Notes: generated from the letters alone by a model not told the origin. A stretch of DNA of 64,000 nucleotides from Parapedobacter sp042666505 (GCF_042666505.1 NZ_JBHTDN010000001.1:310001-374000); one strand, 5' to 3'. Numbered from the stretch's first letter, positions 26,901 to 35,876 are shown. Program-made: numbers and translations.

Positions 26901-27297
26901 GATCGCGGTATACGATGACGACGGAAAAATCACCGAGTACATAGAAAACCTGGGAGAATCCGGTACTAAATATATTGCCTATGGTGATAATTACCCATGG
27001 GATTTTATGCGGGCGGCGACATTTGATGCATCTTATATCAAATTACGGGAGATTTCCTTGGGGTACGAACTGCCAACGAACTTCGTCCGTAGATTAGGAA
27101 TCAGTAGCGCGAACATTGCGGTGTATAGCCGAAACATTATTTTATGGACCAAGTCAAAAATCGGGATCGATCCGGAACTGGCCTTTCAGCAGGAAAGCGG
27201 AGCGCAGGCAGGAAGTCAATTTAAGCAGGGAATTGAACGGTATAACGTAACGCCCTGGGTGATTCCGTTTGGTTTTAAATTAGGTGTTAATTTCTAG
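23902..27297 (+). CDS. SusC/RagA-family TonB-dependent outer-membrane transporter (first copy)
   Basis: This 1131-residue protein begins with a signal peptide (about 1-32, DVFAQ). A carboxypeptidase-regulatory-like domain follows (VSGTVTGPDGNPVAGVTVSL), then the plug (EEVVVTALGIKREERSLGYS; DNQPLFVVDGVPI; SILKGPSAAALYGSRAGNGV) and a large barrel ending in GFKLGVNF. It imports oligosaccharides across the outer membrane with its lipoprotein partner SusD, encoded 11 bases downstream. The length is normal for the family. It is clearly paralogous to the protein at 29405-32710. The imported glycan cannot be told from sequence. Confidence 0.95.
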   Translation: MRTESFTIKRDWVKTFLCLVIGLWGCVDVFAQDRLDVSGTVTGPDGNPVAGVTVSLEGTNRASATDAAGRYTLNDVVSDGTLVFKAVGYETASVSIGGKSVIDIELSQGQEALEEVVVTALGIKREERSLGYSVGKVDGAELSRVANENVLSGMAGKVPGVAISSTGGTGSSVSMVIRGATSLSSDNQPLFVVDGVPIANTLNNVSQIGNDNRVDYGNAISSLNPDDIESVSILKGPSAAALYGSRAGNGVVLITTKSGASVNKMTVSVTSNTVFDMPYRYLDMHSKFATGVFPFTPEFNPFEGGILEIEEGSAGGIGPELDKGYKAIQWNSPLDENGNRIPTELKSYPNNVKNFVQTGITTTNGVSIANNTERMNYRISYSNMINRGIIPNTDLSRNSLNMSSTLKLHPDFSISTNIDYSRNGSDNRPATNRGANPMQWAYGVSPHINILDLKNYWVEGKENIEQLTAALGEKNNPYFLAYGVSNSFVRDRVFGNVRANWQITPELDFMARYALDSYQEQRESKIPYSYTDDPRGAYGIVNLHRQEQNIDFLATYKKGFNWMDLSVSAGGNTRYVRNRDESNSSKGGSGLVVPGLYTLSNISPSGLNYGSYLAEKSVNSVYGMLNIGFNDLVYLDLTARNDWSSTLPENNRSYFYPSASLSVLLDEVFSLPQQVNVLKLRGGVARAGNDTGPYNLINVLANAGAWGDVTRLTKPGNLLLPNLKPEIATSYEYGLDLGLWDNRLRFEGTYYQLDNENQIIPTKLPGSSGFTSKNINAGLLRSRGFELLVGGTPILTNDWRWDINVNWYRNRTRIMELTEGLEFYDLWGDAKGGARTYVGQEIGDLYDAQLVTVTAPNSPYYGWPLLDEQGSWQSVSMNNTTNKIGNFNPDFTMGVMSSLSYKRFSLNFSLDMRFGGDFVSQTYRYSESDLRTQRFLDNLIHPNGMTGAELKNYLIDNDLIVVRGNRFNIVGGPTQEMGGFPFELEDGSKFPYGGVFNPGVIAVYDDDGKITEYIENLGESGTKYIAYGDNYPWDFMRAATFDASYIKLREISLGYELPTNFVRRLGISSANIAVYSRNIILWTKSKIGIDPELAFQQESGAQAGSQFKQGIERYNVTPWVIPFGFKLGVNF

Positions 27298-27308
27298 ACG
27301 AGAGCAAC

Positions 27309-28976
27309 ATGAAATCGATGAATAGTAACATACGTTTCCGCGCAGCAAAAGTTATAGTCGTAACGATTGCTACGCTGGTTTTGGGCGCATGCAAAGACTT
27401 GAGTGAGTTGAATATCAATCCGAACGGCGCCAGTGAAGAAGAAGCGAATCCCAATTTGCTTATGCCAACCGTGTTGACCGAAGGAGCAAAATTGTATCTG
27501 AATTTGGGGTACCAGGATATCGCTGGCGTTGTACAGCATACCCAGAAAGACGCCTGGGCCGAAGGCCATAACGATTACGATTGGGGCGGGGATCAAAGCT
27601 GGAACGCCTATTACGACGTATTGCGAAACAATGCATTGCTATACAAGCGCGCATCGGAAGAAAACATGGAGTTTCATCAGGGGGTTGCATTGGTGATGCG
27701 TGCATTTATGTTTGGGCTGATTACCGATTTATGGGGCGATGCTCCTTATACCGATGCGCTGCGGGGGGATGAAGACGACCTGGCTTATATTTTTCCAAAG
27801 TTCGATACCCAGGAGACCATTTACACCGGAATTATCGGCGAGCTCGAGCAGGCAAGTGGGCTGTTATCGAAGCCTTCGTCGGAATACATCGGGATTATCG
27901 GTAATGCCGACGTGTATTTTGGGGGAGAGCCCGTAAAGTGGCGTAAATTTGCGAATTCGTTGCTGCTCCGGTATTACATGCGGATTTCTGAAAAAATGCC
28001 GGAAGTCGCTAAGGCGGGTGTTGAAAAAATAGCGGGTAACCCCAGCCAATATCCGATCATTACCGAAGCCGCCGATGATGCAACCATGGCGTTTGTCGGA
28101 AATTCGGCCTCAGATTCGTGGCCCCATAACCTGGAATTTGATACCGAGGCAGGCAGTAATTACCGGCGATTGAAAATGTGTGCAACATTGGTCAATCAGA
28201 TGCAGGCACTGAATGACCCACGGTTGGCGATATGGGCAAATCGGGTACAGATTTCGCTGAAGGTGGATCCCAGTCTGCCGGCGGGAACAGATAAGATTGA
28301 GGGAAATGTGCGTTACCTTTCGCCCGATAAAGTAGCTGGCATATCGATCGACCAAGATCCGGAGTATGTGGGTATGCCTCCGAGTTGGTCATCGTCCGTG
28401 CCTTCGAGTTACAATCTGAATCCGACACCGGGCCAGCTGTCCAACAACCCGCATGTGTCGTTCCTCAACGATCTCTACAAAGAAGCTTCCGGTCCGCTTT
28501 TGAAAGCCCGGTTATTGTCGGCCGCGGAAGTCCATTTTATCTTGGCGGAGGCCGCCCTGAAAGGTTGGTCTGTAGGAAATGGTCAAGAGCATTATAATCA
28601 GGGTGTTGAGCAGTCTTTGAGGGCGTGGACAGTCGGCAGTGCATATGCAGACTATATCGATAACGCGGGAGTGGCCTATGAGGGGACAATCGAACAGGTG
28701 ATGGAGCAGAAATGGATCGCAAGCTGGACCGCCGCCACCGAAGCCTGGTTCGATTACCGGCGTACGGGATACCCCGACCTGAAAGCGGGTCCGGCCGCGT
28801 TAAGAAGGGTACTTCCCGTTCGTTTCTACTACATGCAAGATGAACTGAACATCAACCGCCAAAATGCGGAGCACGCATTGGAACGCCTGGAAGTAACACC
28901 ATATTCGCAGGCGGACGACAAAAACAGCGCTTGGTCTAAACCCTGGTTGTTACAGGGTACGGGAAAGCCGTGGTAA
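27309..28976 (+). CDS. SusD/RagB-family nutrient-binding lipoprotein (SusD-like_2 type, first copy)
   Basis: This 555-residue protein has a lipobox (LVLGACKDL) after a basic N-terminus. The family blocks NINPNGASEEEANPNLLMPT, GLITDLWGDAPYTDAL, AEVHFILAEAALKGW and the C-terminal TATEAWFDYRRTGYPDLK are all present. SusD-like proteins cap the SusC barrel and bind the glycan at the cell surface using TPR helices and aromatic loops. The gene follows susC by 11 bases. A strong hairpin 42 bases after the stop may end the transcript. It pairs with the paralogue at 32733-34433 in an apparent tandem duplication. Confidence 0.93.
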   Translation: MKSMNSNIRFRAAKVIVVTIATLVLGACKDLSELNINPNGASEEEANPNLLMPTVLTEGAKLYLNLGYQDIAGVVQHTQKDAWAEGHNDYDWGGDQSWNAYYDVLRNNALLYKRASEENMEFHQGVALVMRAFMFGLITDLWGDAPYTDALRGDEDDLAYIFPKFDTQETIYTGIIGELEQASGLLSKPSSEYIGIIGNADVYFGGEPVKWRKFANSLLLRYYMRISEKMPEVAKAGVEKIAGNPSQYPIITEAADDATMAFVGNSASDSWPHNLEFDTEAGSNYRRLKMCATLVNQMQALNDPRLAIWANRVQISLKVDPSLPAGTDKIEGNVRYLSPDKVAGISIDQDPEYVGMPPSWSSSVPSSYNLNPTPGQLSNNPHVSFLNDLYKEASGPLLKARLLSAAEVHFILAEAALKGWSVGNGQEHYNQGVEQSLRAWTVGSAYADYIDNAGVAYEGTIEQVMEQKWIASWTAATEAWFDYRRTGYPDLKAGPAALRRVLPVRFYYMQDELNINRQNAEHALERLEVTPYSQADDKNSAWSKPWLLQGTGKPW

Positions 28977-29017
28977 GAAGATGCAGGCATTTTGATATTC
29001 GCAGCTGATTGCGGGAT

Positions 29018-29045
29018 GGGTGGTGTCCGTCCAATGACACCACCC
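29018..29045 (+). terminator. Perfect 10-bp hairpin after the first SusD gene
   Basis: GGGTGGTGTC (29018-29027) pairs with GACACCACCC (29036-29045) across an 8-base loop. No run of T follows, so it could act as a transcription pause, an mRNA 3'-end stabiliser or a terminator with weak efficiency. Confidence 0.5.
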
Positions 29046-29141
29046 TTGCTCGGAATCAAGAACGTCAACGGGTTGTTCCATCTCTTCAACTTAACCTAGC
29101 CGCATTAAACCAGCACACCGGGTATTTCTAACTTGATTTAT

Positions 29142-29208
29142 ATGCTAAGATGTGCCATGCAATTGGCAAGATCGTACAAATAAAACTGCGGGATATGGGT
29201 TATCTTCG
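29142..29208 (+). promoter_or_regulatory. Promoter and operator upstream of the second SusC (group 2)
   Basis: TATCTTCG at 29201-29208 is a near-consensus -7 box. The upstream 59 bases align without gaps with the region before 22623. The ATATCC core becomes AGATCG but keeps the same 32-base distance to the box, followed by TACAA in both. The copy probably arose with the SusC/SusD duplication. Confidence 0.55.
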
Positions 29209-29404
29209 AACAGTTGTTCCGTGGTCTTCAGAAAAAATGGAAGAAAGACACTAACCGATTATTGCCGAACAACAACCGAGTACAGATTGATGGAAATAGT
29301 GACAGCAGGTACTTCTTTGAATTGCCTAAGCTGACGTAACGATACATCGCCCCATTCGGAGGCTTTTTATCGCGTGAATGACAATAACTTAAATTTAGTT
29401 GCAT

Positions 29405-32400
29405 ATGAAACAGCGTTTTACACTTCAAATCAAGCAGATGATCGTGCTGTGCGGTTTATCTGCGCTTGGTATGGCACTGAATCTTGCCATTGCCCAGCAA
29501 CAAAGCCAGACTGTATCGGGGGTAGTCCGGTCAACTACGGATGCGACCCCTTTGGGAGGTGTAGGCGTTGCTGTAAAAGGTTCAGAAACCCAAGCCGCGA
29601 CCGATGCCGATGGCAAGTATGTGATCCGCGTTACCGGCGACAATCCCGTGCTGGTATTTAAGTCGGTCGGTTATGAATCGCAGGAAATTTCGGTGAATAA
29701 CCGGTCTGTAATCGATGTGTCGTTGGCACCGGTTGACGAACTGCTTAATGAGGTGGTCGTGACGGCTCTCGGCATTGAACGGGAAAAGAAATCACTGGGC
29801 TACAGCGTGGGTACGGTGGCGGGAGAGGACTTGGTGAGGGTTCCACAGACCAACGTGGTAAATTCGCTAGCCGGTCGGGTGCCGGGGGTAACCATTAACC
29901 AAACAGGCGGGCCTGGATCGACCGTCAGTATGATCATCCGCGGGCAAACGTCGTTAAGTACGGACAACCAACCCCTGTTCGTTGTGGATGGCATTCCGAT
30001 GCAAAATACATTGAACAATGGCGCCGGTGGACAACGGGGGGACCGTAACGACGTGGATTATGGTAATGTAATTTCAGATATCAACCCGGAGAATATCGAG
30101 AGCATTTCAATATTGAAAGGCCCCAGTGCCGCGGCGCTGTACGGCTCGCGTGCAGGAAACGGTGTGGTATTGATCACGACCAAATCGGGTAGATCAGATC
30201 AGGGATTGGGAATTACGTTTTCGAGCAGCAACGTATTCGAAATGCCGTACCGCTATGTTGATTTCCATTATAAATATGCGAATGGAGACCGGCCCGATCA
30301 TTACAATGAAGGCTCGGCGTATTGGGGCGGGTTGCCCTTAGATCAGGGATATACGGCACCTCACTTTATGAGTCCACTTGATGAGAACGGCAACAAAATT
30401 CCCATTGAACTGAAGTCTTATCCAGATAATGCCAAGAATTTTCTGGAGACGGGCGTGACCTCGGTAAATAACCTGTCGGTTTCAGGTTCCCGGGGTTTTG
30501 GTTCCTACCGGGTATCGTACGATATGATGCGGCACAATGGGATGATCCCCAATTCGGACCTGAAACGCGATGCGATCTCATCCGTCGCGGAATTTAATGT
30601 CGGTCAGACAATCAAGTTGCGGACAAACCTGAACTTCCTCCGGTCAAGCTCGCCCAACAGACCTGCTACGGGGCGGGGTGCGAATCCCTTGTTTGCGTTG
30701 TATAACTGGTCGGCGGTCGACGTACGGGATATGAAGCAAATCTGGCTGCCGGGACAGGAGCATATAGCGCAGCGGCGTCCAGGAACCGGGCAAGACAACC
30801 CCTATTTTCTGGCCTATGAATTGACCAACGCTTTTACCCGGGACCATGCGTATGGCAACGTTGAAGCCGAGTGGAAGCCGTTGGAAAACTTAACGTTACT
30901 AGGGCGCGTCGCACACGATATGTTCAACGAGAATCAGGAAACAAAGATACCTTGGAGCTACTCACGTGCCAGCAAGGGCGGATATTACCTGGATGACTTC
31001 GCAAACCAGGAAACGAACATGGAATTCCGTGCTTCATACCGGCTGTTTTCCGGCGATTTTGATATCAACCTAACGGCAGGGACTTCCGGAATGAGGCAGC
31101 ATGGTAAAAGCCAGTATTTGGGTGGGACAGAACTGACGATACCCGGCCTGTACCGGATTGGAAACATACCCACAAGCAATAGGCAAACGACAAACCATAC
31201 GTATGAAAAACGCATCTACAGTGTTTTTGGGTTAGCGTCCATTGGTTTCGATGATAAGCTTTACCTGGATATCACGGCACGGAACGATTGGTCCAGCACA
31301 TTACCGGCGGATGATCGTTCATATTTCTACCCATCGGCGTCGTTAAGTTGGTTGGTAAACAACACGTTTACGTTGCCATCGGCCTTTTCGCTGTTCAAGC
31401 TTCGGGGCGGCGTGGCCCAAGTGGGCAATGATACTGGGCCCTATCAGCTGTACAACGCACTCGGGACCGGCAATTGGGGAGATTTAATTACCATCAACAT
31501 TGATCAAAACCTACGGAATCCGATCTTGAAACCGGAGATAGCCACCTCCTACGAGGGAGGCCTCGATTTGTCGATGTTCGGGAACCGGCTGCGGTTCGAG
31601 GGGACCTATTTTTATGTGGAGAACAAAAACCAGATTCTGGACGTGAATGTCTCTCCGTCATCGGGATATGTGACAGCAAAGACCAACGCAGGCTTACTTT
31701 CGAGCCGTGGACTGGAGTTGATGTTGTCCGGAACGCCCATAGCAAATCGAAACGGATGGAATCTCGATGTAAGCCTGAACTGGTCGCGGACCCGCGCCAG
31801 GTTAGATCGGCTAGCCGGTGATCTAAAATATCATCAGTTTTGGTCTGACAACGGCGGAGGTGCATTTACGTGGGTAGGCGAGGACATCGGCAACCTGTAC
31901 AGCCGGGGGTACATGCAGGTGACTGATCCCAATAGCCCCTATTACCGATGGCCCATTCTCGGCCAGTCCGACGGACAATGGATCGAGAATAATGGTGTCG
32001 AAAACATGGAAAAAGTAGGTAATTGGAATCCTGACTTTTTGATGGGTGGGCAAATCGCACTCCGTTACAAGCGTTTCTCTTTGGTTACCAGCTTCGACTG
32101 GAGAAAAGGTGGGCAATTCATGTCTTGGACATACCGCTACGGCGGATCCGATTGGAAGGACGCGAATCAGGAAAGAAAGTTGATACCGGGCAGCCTGTAT
32201 GCGCCGGAGGAATTGGCGGCGATGCTGAAATCGGATCCTGAAAAATACATCATCCCCCAGAATGGGAACTTCCCACGGGTAGGCGGGCATACCGCCGAAA
32301 CCGGCGGGTATCCTTTTGAGGGATTGAACGACGGCGGCTTTATACCGGGTGTTATCGACAACGGCGACGGTACCTACACAGAAGTCTTAGGTGGGCCAGG

Positions 32401-32710
32401 TACGCCAATCTTGAGTTCAATTACGGATATGTTTTCGTGGGGCTTCAATAAACAGGTTACCTTTGATGCAGACTTTCTTAAAATCAGGGAAATATCGCTG
32501 GGCTATTCGATACCTAATTTTTCGAAATTCCGGAATATGCATATCTCCGTATATACCCAGAACATCATGTTGTGGACGAAATCCAATATTGGCGTAGATC
32601 CGGAACGGGCATATCGGGTAGACGGATCCGGGTTCCGGCAGGGCATCGAGTGGAATAACATTTTGCCCTATACTTCACCCATCGGATTCAAAGTCAGTAT
32701 AAGCCTTTAA
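29405..32710 (+). CDS. SusC/RagA-family TonB-dependent outer-membrane transporter (second copy)
   Basis: The ATG at 29405 is preferred to an in-frame TTG at 29399. The 1101-residue product has a signal peptide (to AIAQQ), a carboxypeptidase-regulatory-like domain (VSGVVRSTTDATPLGGVGVA), a plug (NEVVVTALGIEREKKSLGYS; DNQPLFVVDGIPM; SILKGPSAAALYGSRAGNGV) and a barrel ending in SPIGFKVSISL. Much of the plug and barrel can be aligned by eye with the first SusC. The loops differ, including the longer tail segment GFIPGVIDNGDGTYTEVLGG, which suggests a related but different ligand. It has its own promoter and a SusD partner 22 bases downstream. Confidence 0.95.
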   Translation: MKQRFTLQIKQMIVLCGLSALGMALNLAIAQQQSQTVSGVVRSTTDATPLGGVGVAVKGSETQAATDADGKYVIRVTGDNPVLVFKSVGYESQEISVNNRSVIDVSLAPVDELLNEVVVTALGIEREKKSLGYSVGTVAGEDLVRVPQTNVVNSLAGRVPGVTINQTGGPGSTVSMIIRGQTSLSTDNQPLFVVDGIPMQNTLNNGAGGQRGDRNDVDYGNVISDINPENIESISILKGPSAAALYGSRAGNGVVLITTKSGRSDQGLGITFSSSNVFEMPYRYVDFHYKYANGDRPDHYNEGSAYWGGLPLDQGYTAPHFMSPLDENGNKIPIELKSYPDNAKNFLETGVTSVNNLSVSGSRGFGSYRVSYDMMRHNGMIPNSDLKRDAISSVAEFNVGQTIKLRTNLNFLRSSSPNRPATGRGANPLFALYNWSAVDVRDMKQIWLPGQEHIAQRRPGTGQDNPYFLAYELTNAFTRDHAYGNVEAEWKPLENLTLLGRVAHDMFNENQETKIPWSYSRASKGGYYLDDFANQETNMEFRASYRLFSGDFDINLTAGTSGMRQHGKSQYLGGTELTIPGLYRIGNIPTSNRQTTNHTYEKRIYSVFGLASIGFDDKLYLDITARNDWSSTLPADDRSYFYPSASLSWLVNNTFTLPSAFSLFKLRGGVAQVGNDTGPYQLYNALGTGNWGDLITINIDQNLRNPILKPEIATSYEGGLDLSMFGNRLRFEGTYFYVENKNQILDVNVSPSSGYVTAKTNAGLLSSRGLELMLSGTPIANRNGWNLDVSLNWSRTRARLDRLAGDLKYHQFWSDNGGGAFTWVGEDIGNLYSRGYMQVTDPNSPYYRWPILGQSDGQWIENNGVENMEKVGNWNPDFLMGGQIALRYKRFSLVTSFDWRKGGQFMSWTYRYGGSDWKDANQERKLIPGSLYAPEELAAMLKSDPEKYIIPQNGNFPRVGGHTAETGGYPFEGLNDGGFIPGVIDNGDGTYTEVLGGPGTPILSSITDMFSWGFNKQVTFDADFLKIREISLGYSIPNFSKFRNMHISVYTQNIMLWTKSNIGVDPERAYRVDGSGFRQGIEWNNILPYTSPIGFKVSISL

Positions 32711-32732
32711 TCACTGCTAATCACACAAGGTC

Positions 32733-34433
32733 ATGAAGGTAATGAAAACTTTATATAAACTAGCGATAGTAACTACATTGCTCGGTGTCACTGCATGCAG
32801 CGATAAGCTCACCGACGCGAATATCGATCCAAATGTTGTGGATCCGGCAACCGGAAATCCCAACATGATTATGCCAACCGTCCTGTCGGCCGCCGCTACG
32901 GATTACCTCCTTAAGGGATGGAACGAGCCGGCAGGGGTCGTACAGCATATCCAACATGATAGTTGGAATTCAGGGATAAACCATTACGACTGGAGCGCTC
33001 AGGACTGGACCAATTATTACGGTATGTTGCGCAACAATAACTATTTGTTGAAAAGTCCAAATGCCTATCCATTTCACCGCGGGGTAGCGCTTACGATGAA
33101 AGCATTCGTTTTTGGCATGATTACGGATCTGTGGGGCGATGCGCCCTATACCGATGCGTTGAAAGGAGATGAAGGGCTTTTTGAACCCGTTTTTGATACA
33201 CAGGAAACCATTTATCGGGGGATTTTATCGGATTTATGGGCGGCGTCTGACATATTCGCTACTGGCGATAATTCCGGTTACCTTGCCGGTTACGATGTGT
33301 ATTATGCAGGGGATCCCGCAAAATGGCAACGTTTTGCAAACAGTCTCATCCTCCGTTATGCGATGCGGATTTCTGAAAAGTTACCCGATGTCGCAAAGGA
33401 CAACATTGAACGTGTGGCAGCCTCGGGGGTGTATATAAAGACCCCAGCGGATGATGCCGTCATTACCTATGTAGGTACGCAAACGAGCAACGCCTGGCCC
33501 ATTGAGGCTCCTTGGACCGGAGACAGTCCCTTCAGTAATTTCCGTAGGCGGAAGCCCGGGCAAAAGCTGATCGATCAAATGTTGTCTACTCAAGACCCCC
33601 GGCTGGCGGTTTGGTGGAGCCCGGTTCAGGTGCAATGGGTGGCCGATCCATCGTTGGATAAGTACATGGACGACGCGATCTATCGGAATAACCAGCGACT
33701 CAGCGTGGTAACGTTGCCTGATGCGGAATTACAACAGGGAATTGCGGCCGGCGATAAATTCACAAGACGGTTTAATCCCAATCGAAAAGGTGCAAACGAT
33801 CCTGAATTAAATGCCAATCTTTATGTGGGATTGCCGGCGGGTTTGGTGTCACCGGATAGCCATAATGGCAATCCGGATCCGGGGCAGGATAAACCGAATC
33901 AGCATGTATCCTTAATGTCGCATTTGTACCGGACTCATTCAGACCCCGATCTCATGAAGTCCCGGATTATATCATCCGCTGAAGTAAGTTTCATTCTTGC
34001 CGAGGCGGCCCTCAAGGGATGGTCGGTCAATGGAAGCGCAGAGTCCCACTACTTAGACGGTATTCGGAATTCACTGATTACCTGGAAGCAGGAAGATGCA
34101 TATGGCGAGTTTGTAGCGAGAGACGGGATAGCATTTAACAGTGCCAACGCATTACAGCAAATTATCACCCAAAAATGGATAGCCAGTTGGACAGGTGCGG
34201 TCGAAGCTTGGATGGATTTCAGAAGAACCGGATGGCCGGACCTCAAAGCGGGACCTGCTTCGCCACAGCCTGTTTTGCCCTTGCGGTTTATTTATGGATC
34301 GGCAGAGCAACTGGCCAATCCGACCAATATAGAAGAGGCGATAACACGTCTGGAACAAAATCAATACAGTAATCAGCCGAATAGTCAATGGTCTAAACCT
34401 TGGGTGGTGCAAGGGACAGGCAAACCGTGGTAA
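32733..34433 (+). CDS. SusD/RagB-family nutrient-binding lipoprotein (SusD-like_2 type, second copy)
   Basis: This 566-residue protein has a lipobox (GVTACSDK). Shared blocks with the first SusD include NPNMIMPTVLSAA, GMITDLWGDAPYTDALKGDE, AEVSFILAEAALKGWSVNG and GAVEAWMDFRRTGWPDLKAGP, and both end in QGTGKPW. It binds glycan at the outer surface together with the SusC encoded just upstream. The transcript very likely ends at the terminator 40 bases downstream. Confidence 0.93.
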   Translation: MKVMKTLYKLAIVTTLLGVTACSDKLTDANIDPNVVDPATGNPNMIMPTVLSAAATDYLLKGWNEPAGVVQHIQHDSWNSGINHYDWSAQDWTNYYGMLRNNNYLLKSPNAYPFHRGVALTMKAFVFGMITDLWGDAPYTDALKGDEGLFEPVFDTQETIYRGILSDLWAASDIFATGDNSGYLAGYDVYYAGDPAKWQRFANSLILRYAMRISEKLPDVAKDNIERVAASGVYIKTPADDAVITYVGTQTSNAWPIEAPWTGDSPFSNFRRRKPGQKLIDQMLSTQDPRLAVWWSPVQVQWVADPSLDKYMDDAIYRNNQRLSVVTLPDAELQQGIAAGDKFTRRFNPNRKGANDPELNANLYVGLPAGLVSPDSHNGNPDPGQDKPNQHVSLMSHLYRTHSDPDLMKSRIISSAEVSFILAEAALKGWSVNGSAESHYLDGIRNSLITWKQEDAYGEFVARDGIAFNSANALQQIITQKWIASWTGAVEAWMDFRRTGWPDLKAGPASPQPVLPLRFIYGSAEQLANPTNIEEAITRLEQNQYSNQPNSQWSKPWVVQGTGKPW

Positions 34434-34472
34434 CGGTTTGCCTGTCAGCCCAAAAATATTGCGGGTATTCAC

Positions 34473-34502
34473 AAAAGTTGGATTGCAAAATCCAACTTTT
34501 TG
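34473..34502 (+). terminator. Rho-independent terminator after the second SusC/SusD pair
   Basis: A perfect 12-bp stem, AAAAGTTGGATT (34473-34484) with AATCCAACTTTT (34489-34500), closes a GCAA tetraloop and runs into a T-rich tail. It separates the SusC/SusD transcript from the esterase gene that follows. Confidence 0.82.
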
Positions 34503-34538
34503 TTTACGAACGATCTTATTACCTTTATCCCGACAATT
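34499..34538 (+). promoter_or_regulatory. Promoter region and group 1 operator before the acetylxylan esterase gene
   Basis: TACCTTTA at 34520-34527 preceded by TTTG at 34499-34502 (17-base spacer) is a possible promoter. Overlapping it, TATCCCGACAATT at 34526-34538 matches the operator core at 12145-12157 in 12 of 13 bases and that at 15668-15680 in 11 of 13. Here the site overlaps the -7 box rather than lying upstream, so its role may differ. Confidence 0.45.
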
Positions 34539-34568
34539 ACCAATCAGTAAGATCCTTATTGTAAGATT

Positions 34569-35876
34569 ATGAACCGACTATCGTTTATCCGTTCCGCCTT
34601 CGCCGTTTGCGGTGCTTTATTTTTGGCACTAACTTCATTCGCGCAATCCCGTCCACCGCACCCCATCCAGGTATTGGTATCACCCGATAAACCAGATTGG
34701 ACCTACGCGCCCGGTGAGGAAGCAACTTTCACCATACGGATTTTGCGGCATCAGGTCCCGGTCGAAGACGTGGAGGTAATGTATACCGTCGGACCGGAGA
34801 AAATGAAGCCCGTTAGCCAAGGAACCCTGAAGTTAAAAGAAGGTATCGCAACGGTTAAAGGAAAACTGACCGATCCCGGTTTCTTACGGTGTGAAGCGCG
34901 GATTACCCTGGATGGTACCGATTACCGGGGGTTGGCGACAGCTGGCTATGCGCCGGAACGTATCCAGCCCACGCAGACCTTGCCGGACGACTTCTGGGCG
35001 TTTTGGAATAATGCCAAGGCCGAAGCAGCCAAGATTCCCTTAGATGCCAAGCTAACGTTACTCCCTGATCGCTGTACCGAAAAGGCCGATGTTTACCAGG
35101 TGAACATCCAGAACTATGAAACAGGGAGCCGCATCTACGGCATCCTGGCCAAGCCGAAAGCGCCGGGTAAATATCCCGCCGTGCTTCAAGTGCCGGGTGC
35201 CGGTATACGTCCGTATTATGGGATTGTCAACTTAGCTGAAAAAGGCATCATTACGCTCCAGATCGGCATTCATGGCGTTCCGGTAACTTACGAGACCGGC
35301 TTATACGACGATCTCCGTGCCGCGGCGTTGAAAAATTACCAGTTTTTCAACATGGACGATAGAGATCATTATTACTACAAACGGGTTTACCTGGGTTGCG
35401 TGCGCGCCGTTGATTACCTTTTCTCACTTCCTGAGTTCGATGGCAATACGCTGGCGGTGTGGGGAGGAAGCCAGGGCGGCGCCTTATCCATCATTACTGC
35501 GGCGTTGGACAGTCGGGTGAAGTTTCTGGTATCGCTGTATCCGGCGCTATGCGATGTGACGGGCTATCTGCACGGCCGTGCCGGTGGTTGGCCGCATATG
35601 TTCAACGAATTGAATGCGCCTTTTATGGCTAAGAAGGAAAAGATCGAAGTTTCCGGGTATTACGACGTGGTTAATTTCGCGAAGTCCGTGAAAGTACCTG
35701 GATTTTATACATGGGGATATAACGATGAAACGTGTCCACCTACATCGTATTACGCCGCTTATAACCAAATCAATGCGCCGAAGGAACTCTTTTTGATGCA
35801 GGAAACCGGGCATTGGACTTTCCCGGAACAGCAGACAAAAATAGAAGAATGGCTGTTAGCGCGGTTGGTAAAGTGA
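34569..35876 (+). CDS. Acetylxylan-esterase-type (AXE1/cephalosporin-C deacetylase family) hydrolase, secreted
   Basis: This 435-residue protein has a signal peptide (residues 1-25, TSFAQS) and an N-terminal beta-sandwich of about 110 residues. The AXE1 alpha/beta hydrolase domain follows, with the nucleophile Ser in VWGGSQGGAL, the Asp in GYNDETCPPTS and the His in QETGHWTF. Such enzymes remove acetyl groups from polysaccharides or oligosaccharides in the periplasm. It lies beyond a terminator but next to the SusC/SusD genes and shares an operator-like sequence with the locus, so it probably belongs to the same utilisation system. The acetyl-transferring membrane proteins nearby make acetylation a recurring theme. 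Confidence 0.86.
   Translation: MNRLSFIRSAFAVCGALFLALTSFAQSRPPHPIQVLVSPDKPDWTYAPGEEATFTIRILRHQVPVEDVEVMYTVGPEKMKPVSQGTLKLKEGIATVKGKLTDPGFLRCEARITLDGTDYRGLATAGYAPERIQPTQTLPDDFWAFWNNAKAEAAKIPLDAKLTLLPDRCTEKADVYQVNIQNYETGSRIYGILAKPKAPGKYPAVLQVPGAGIRPYYGIVNLAEKGIITLQIGIHGVPVTYETGLYDDLRAAALKNYQFFNMDDRDHYYYKRVYLGCVRAVDYLFSLPEFDGNTLAVWGGSQGGALSIITAALDSRVKFLVSLYPALCDVTGYLHGRAGGWPHMFNELNAPFMAKKEKIEVSGYYDVVNFAKSVKVPGFYTWGYNDETCPPTSYYAAYNQINAPKELFLMQETGHWTFPEQQTKIEEWLLARLVK

Larger units (their letters stand above)
28977..29404 (+). other. 428-base intergenic region between the two SusC/SusD pairs
   Basis: No coding sequence is supported here. It holds a perfect hairpin (29018-29045), the group 2 promoter/operator (29142-29208) and a leader of roughly 190 bases before susC. 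Near the end of the leader, GCC-rich sequence followed by a T run (29348-29367) could form a weak attenuator-like stem. Confidence 0.6.
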
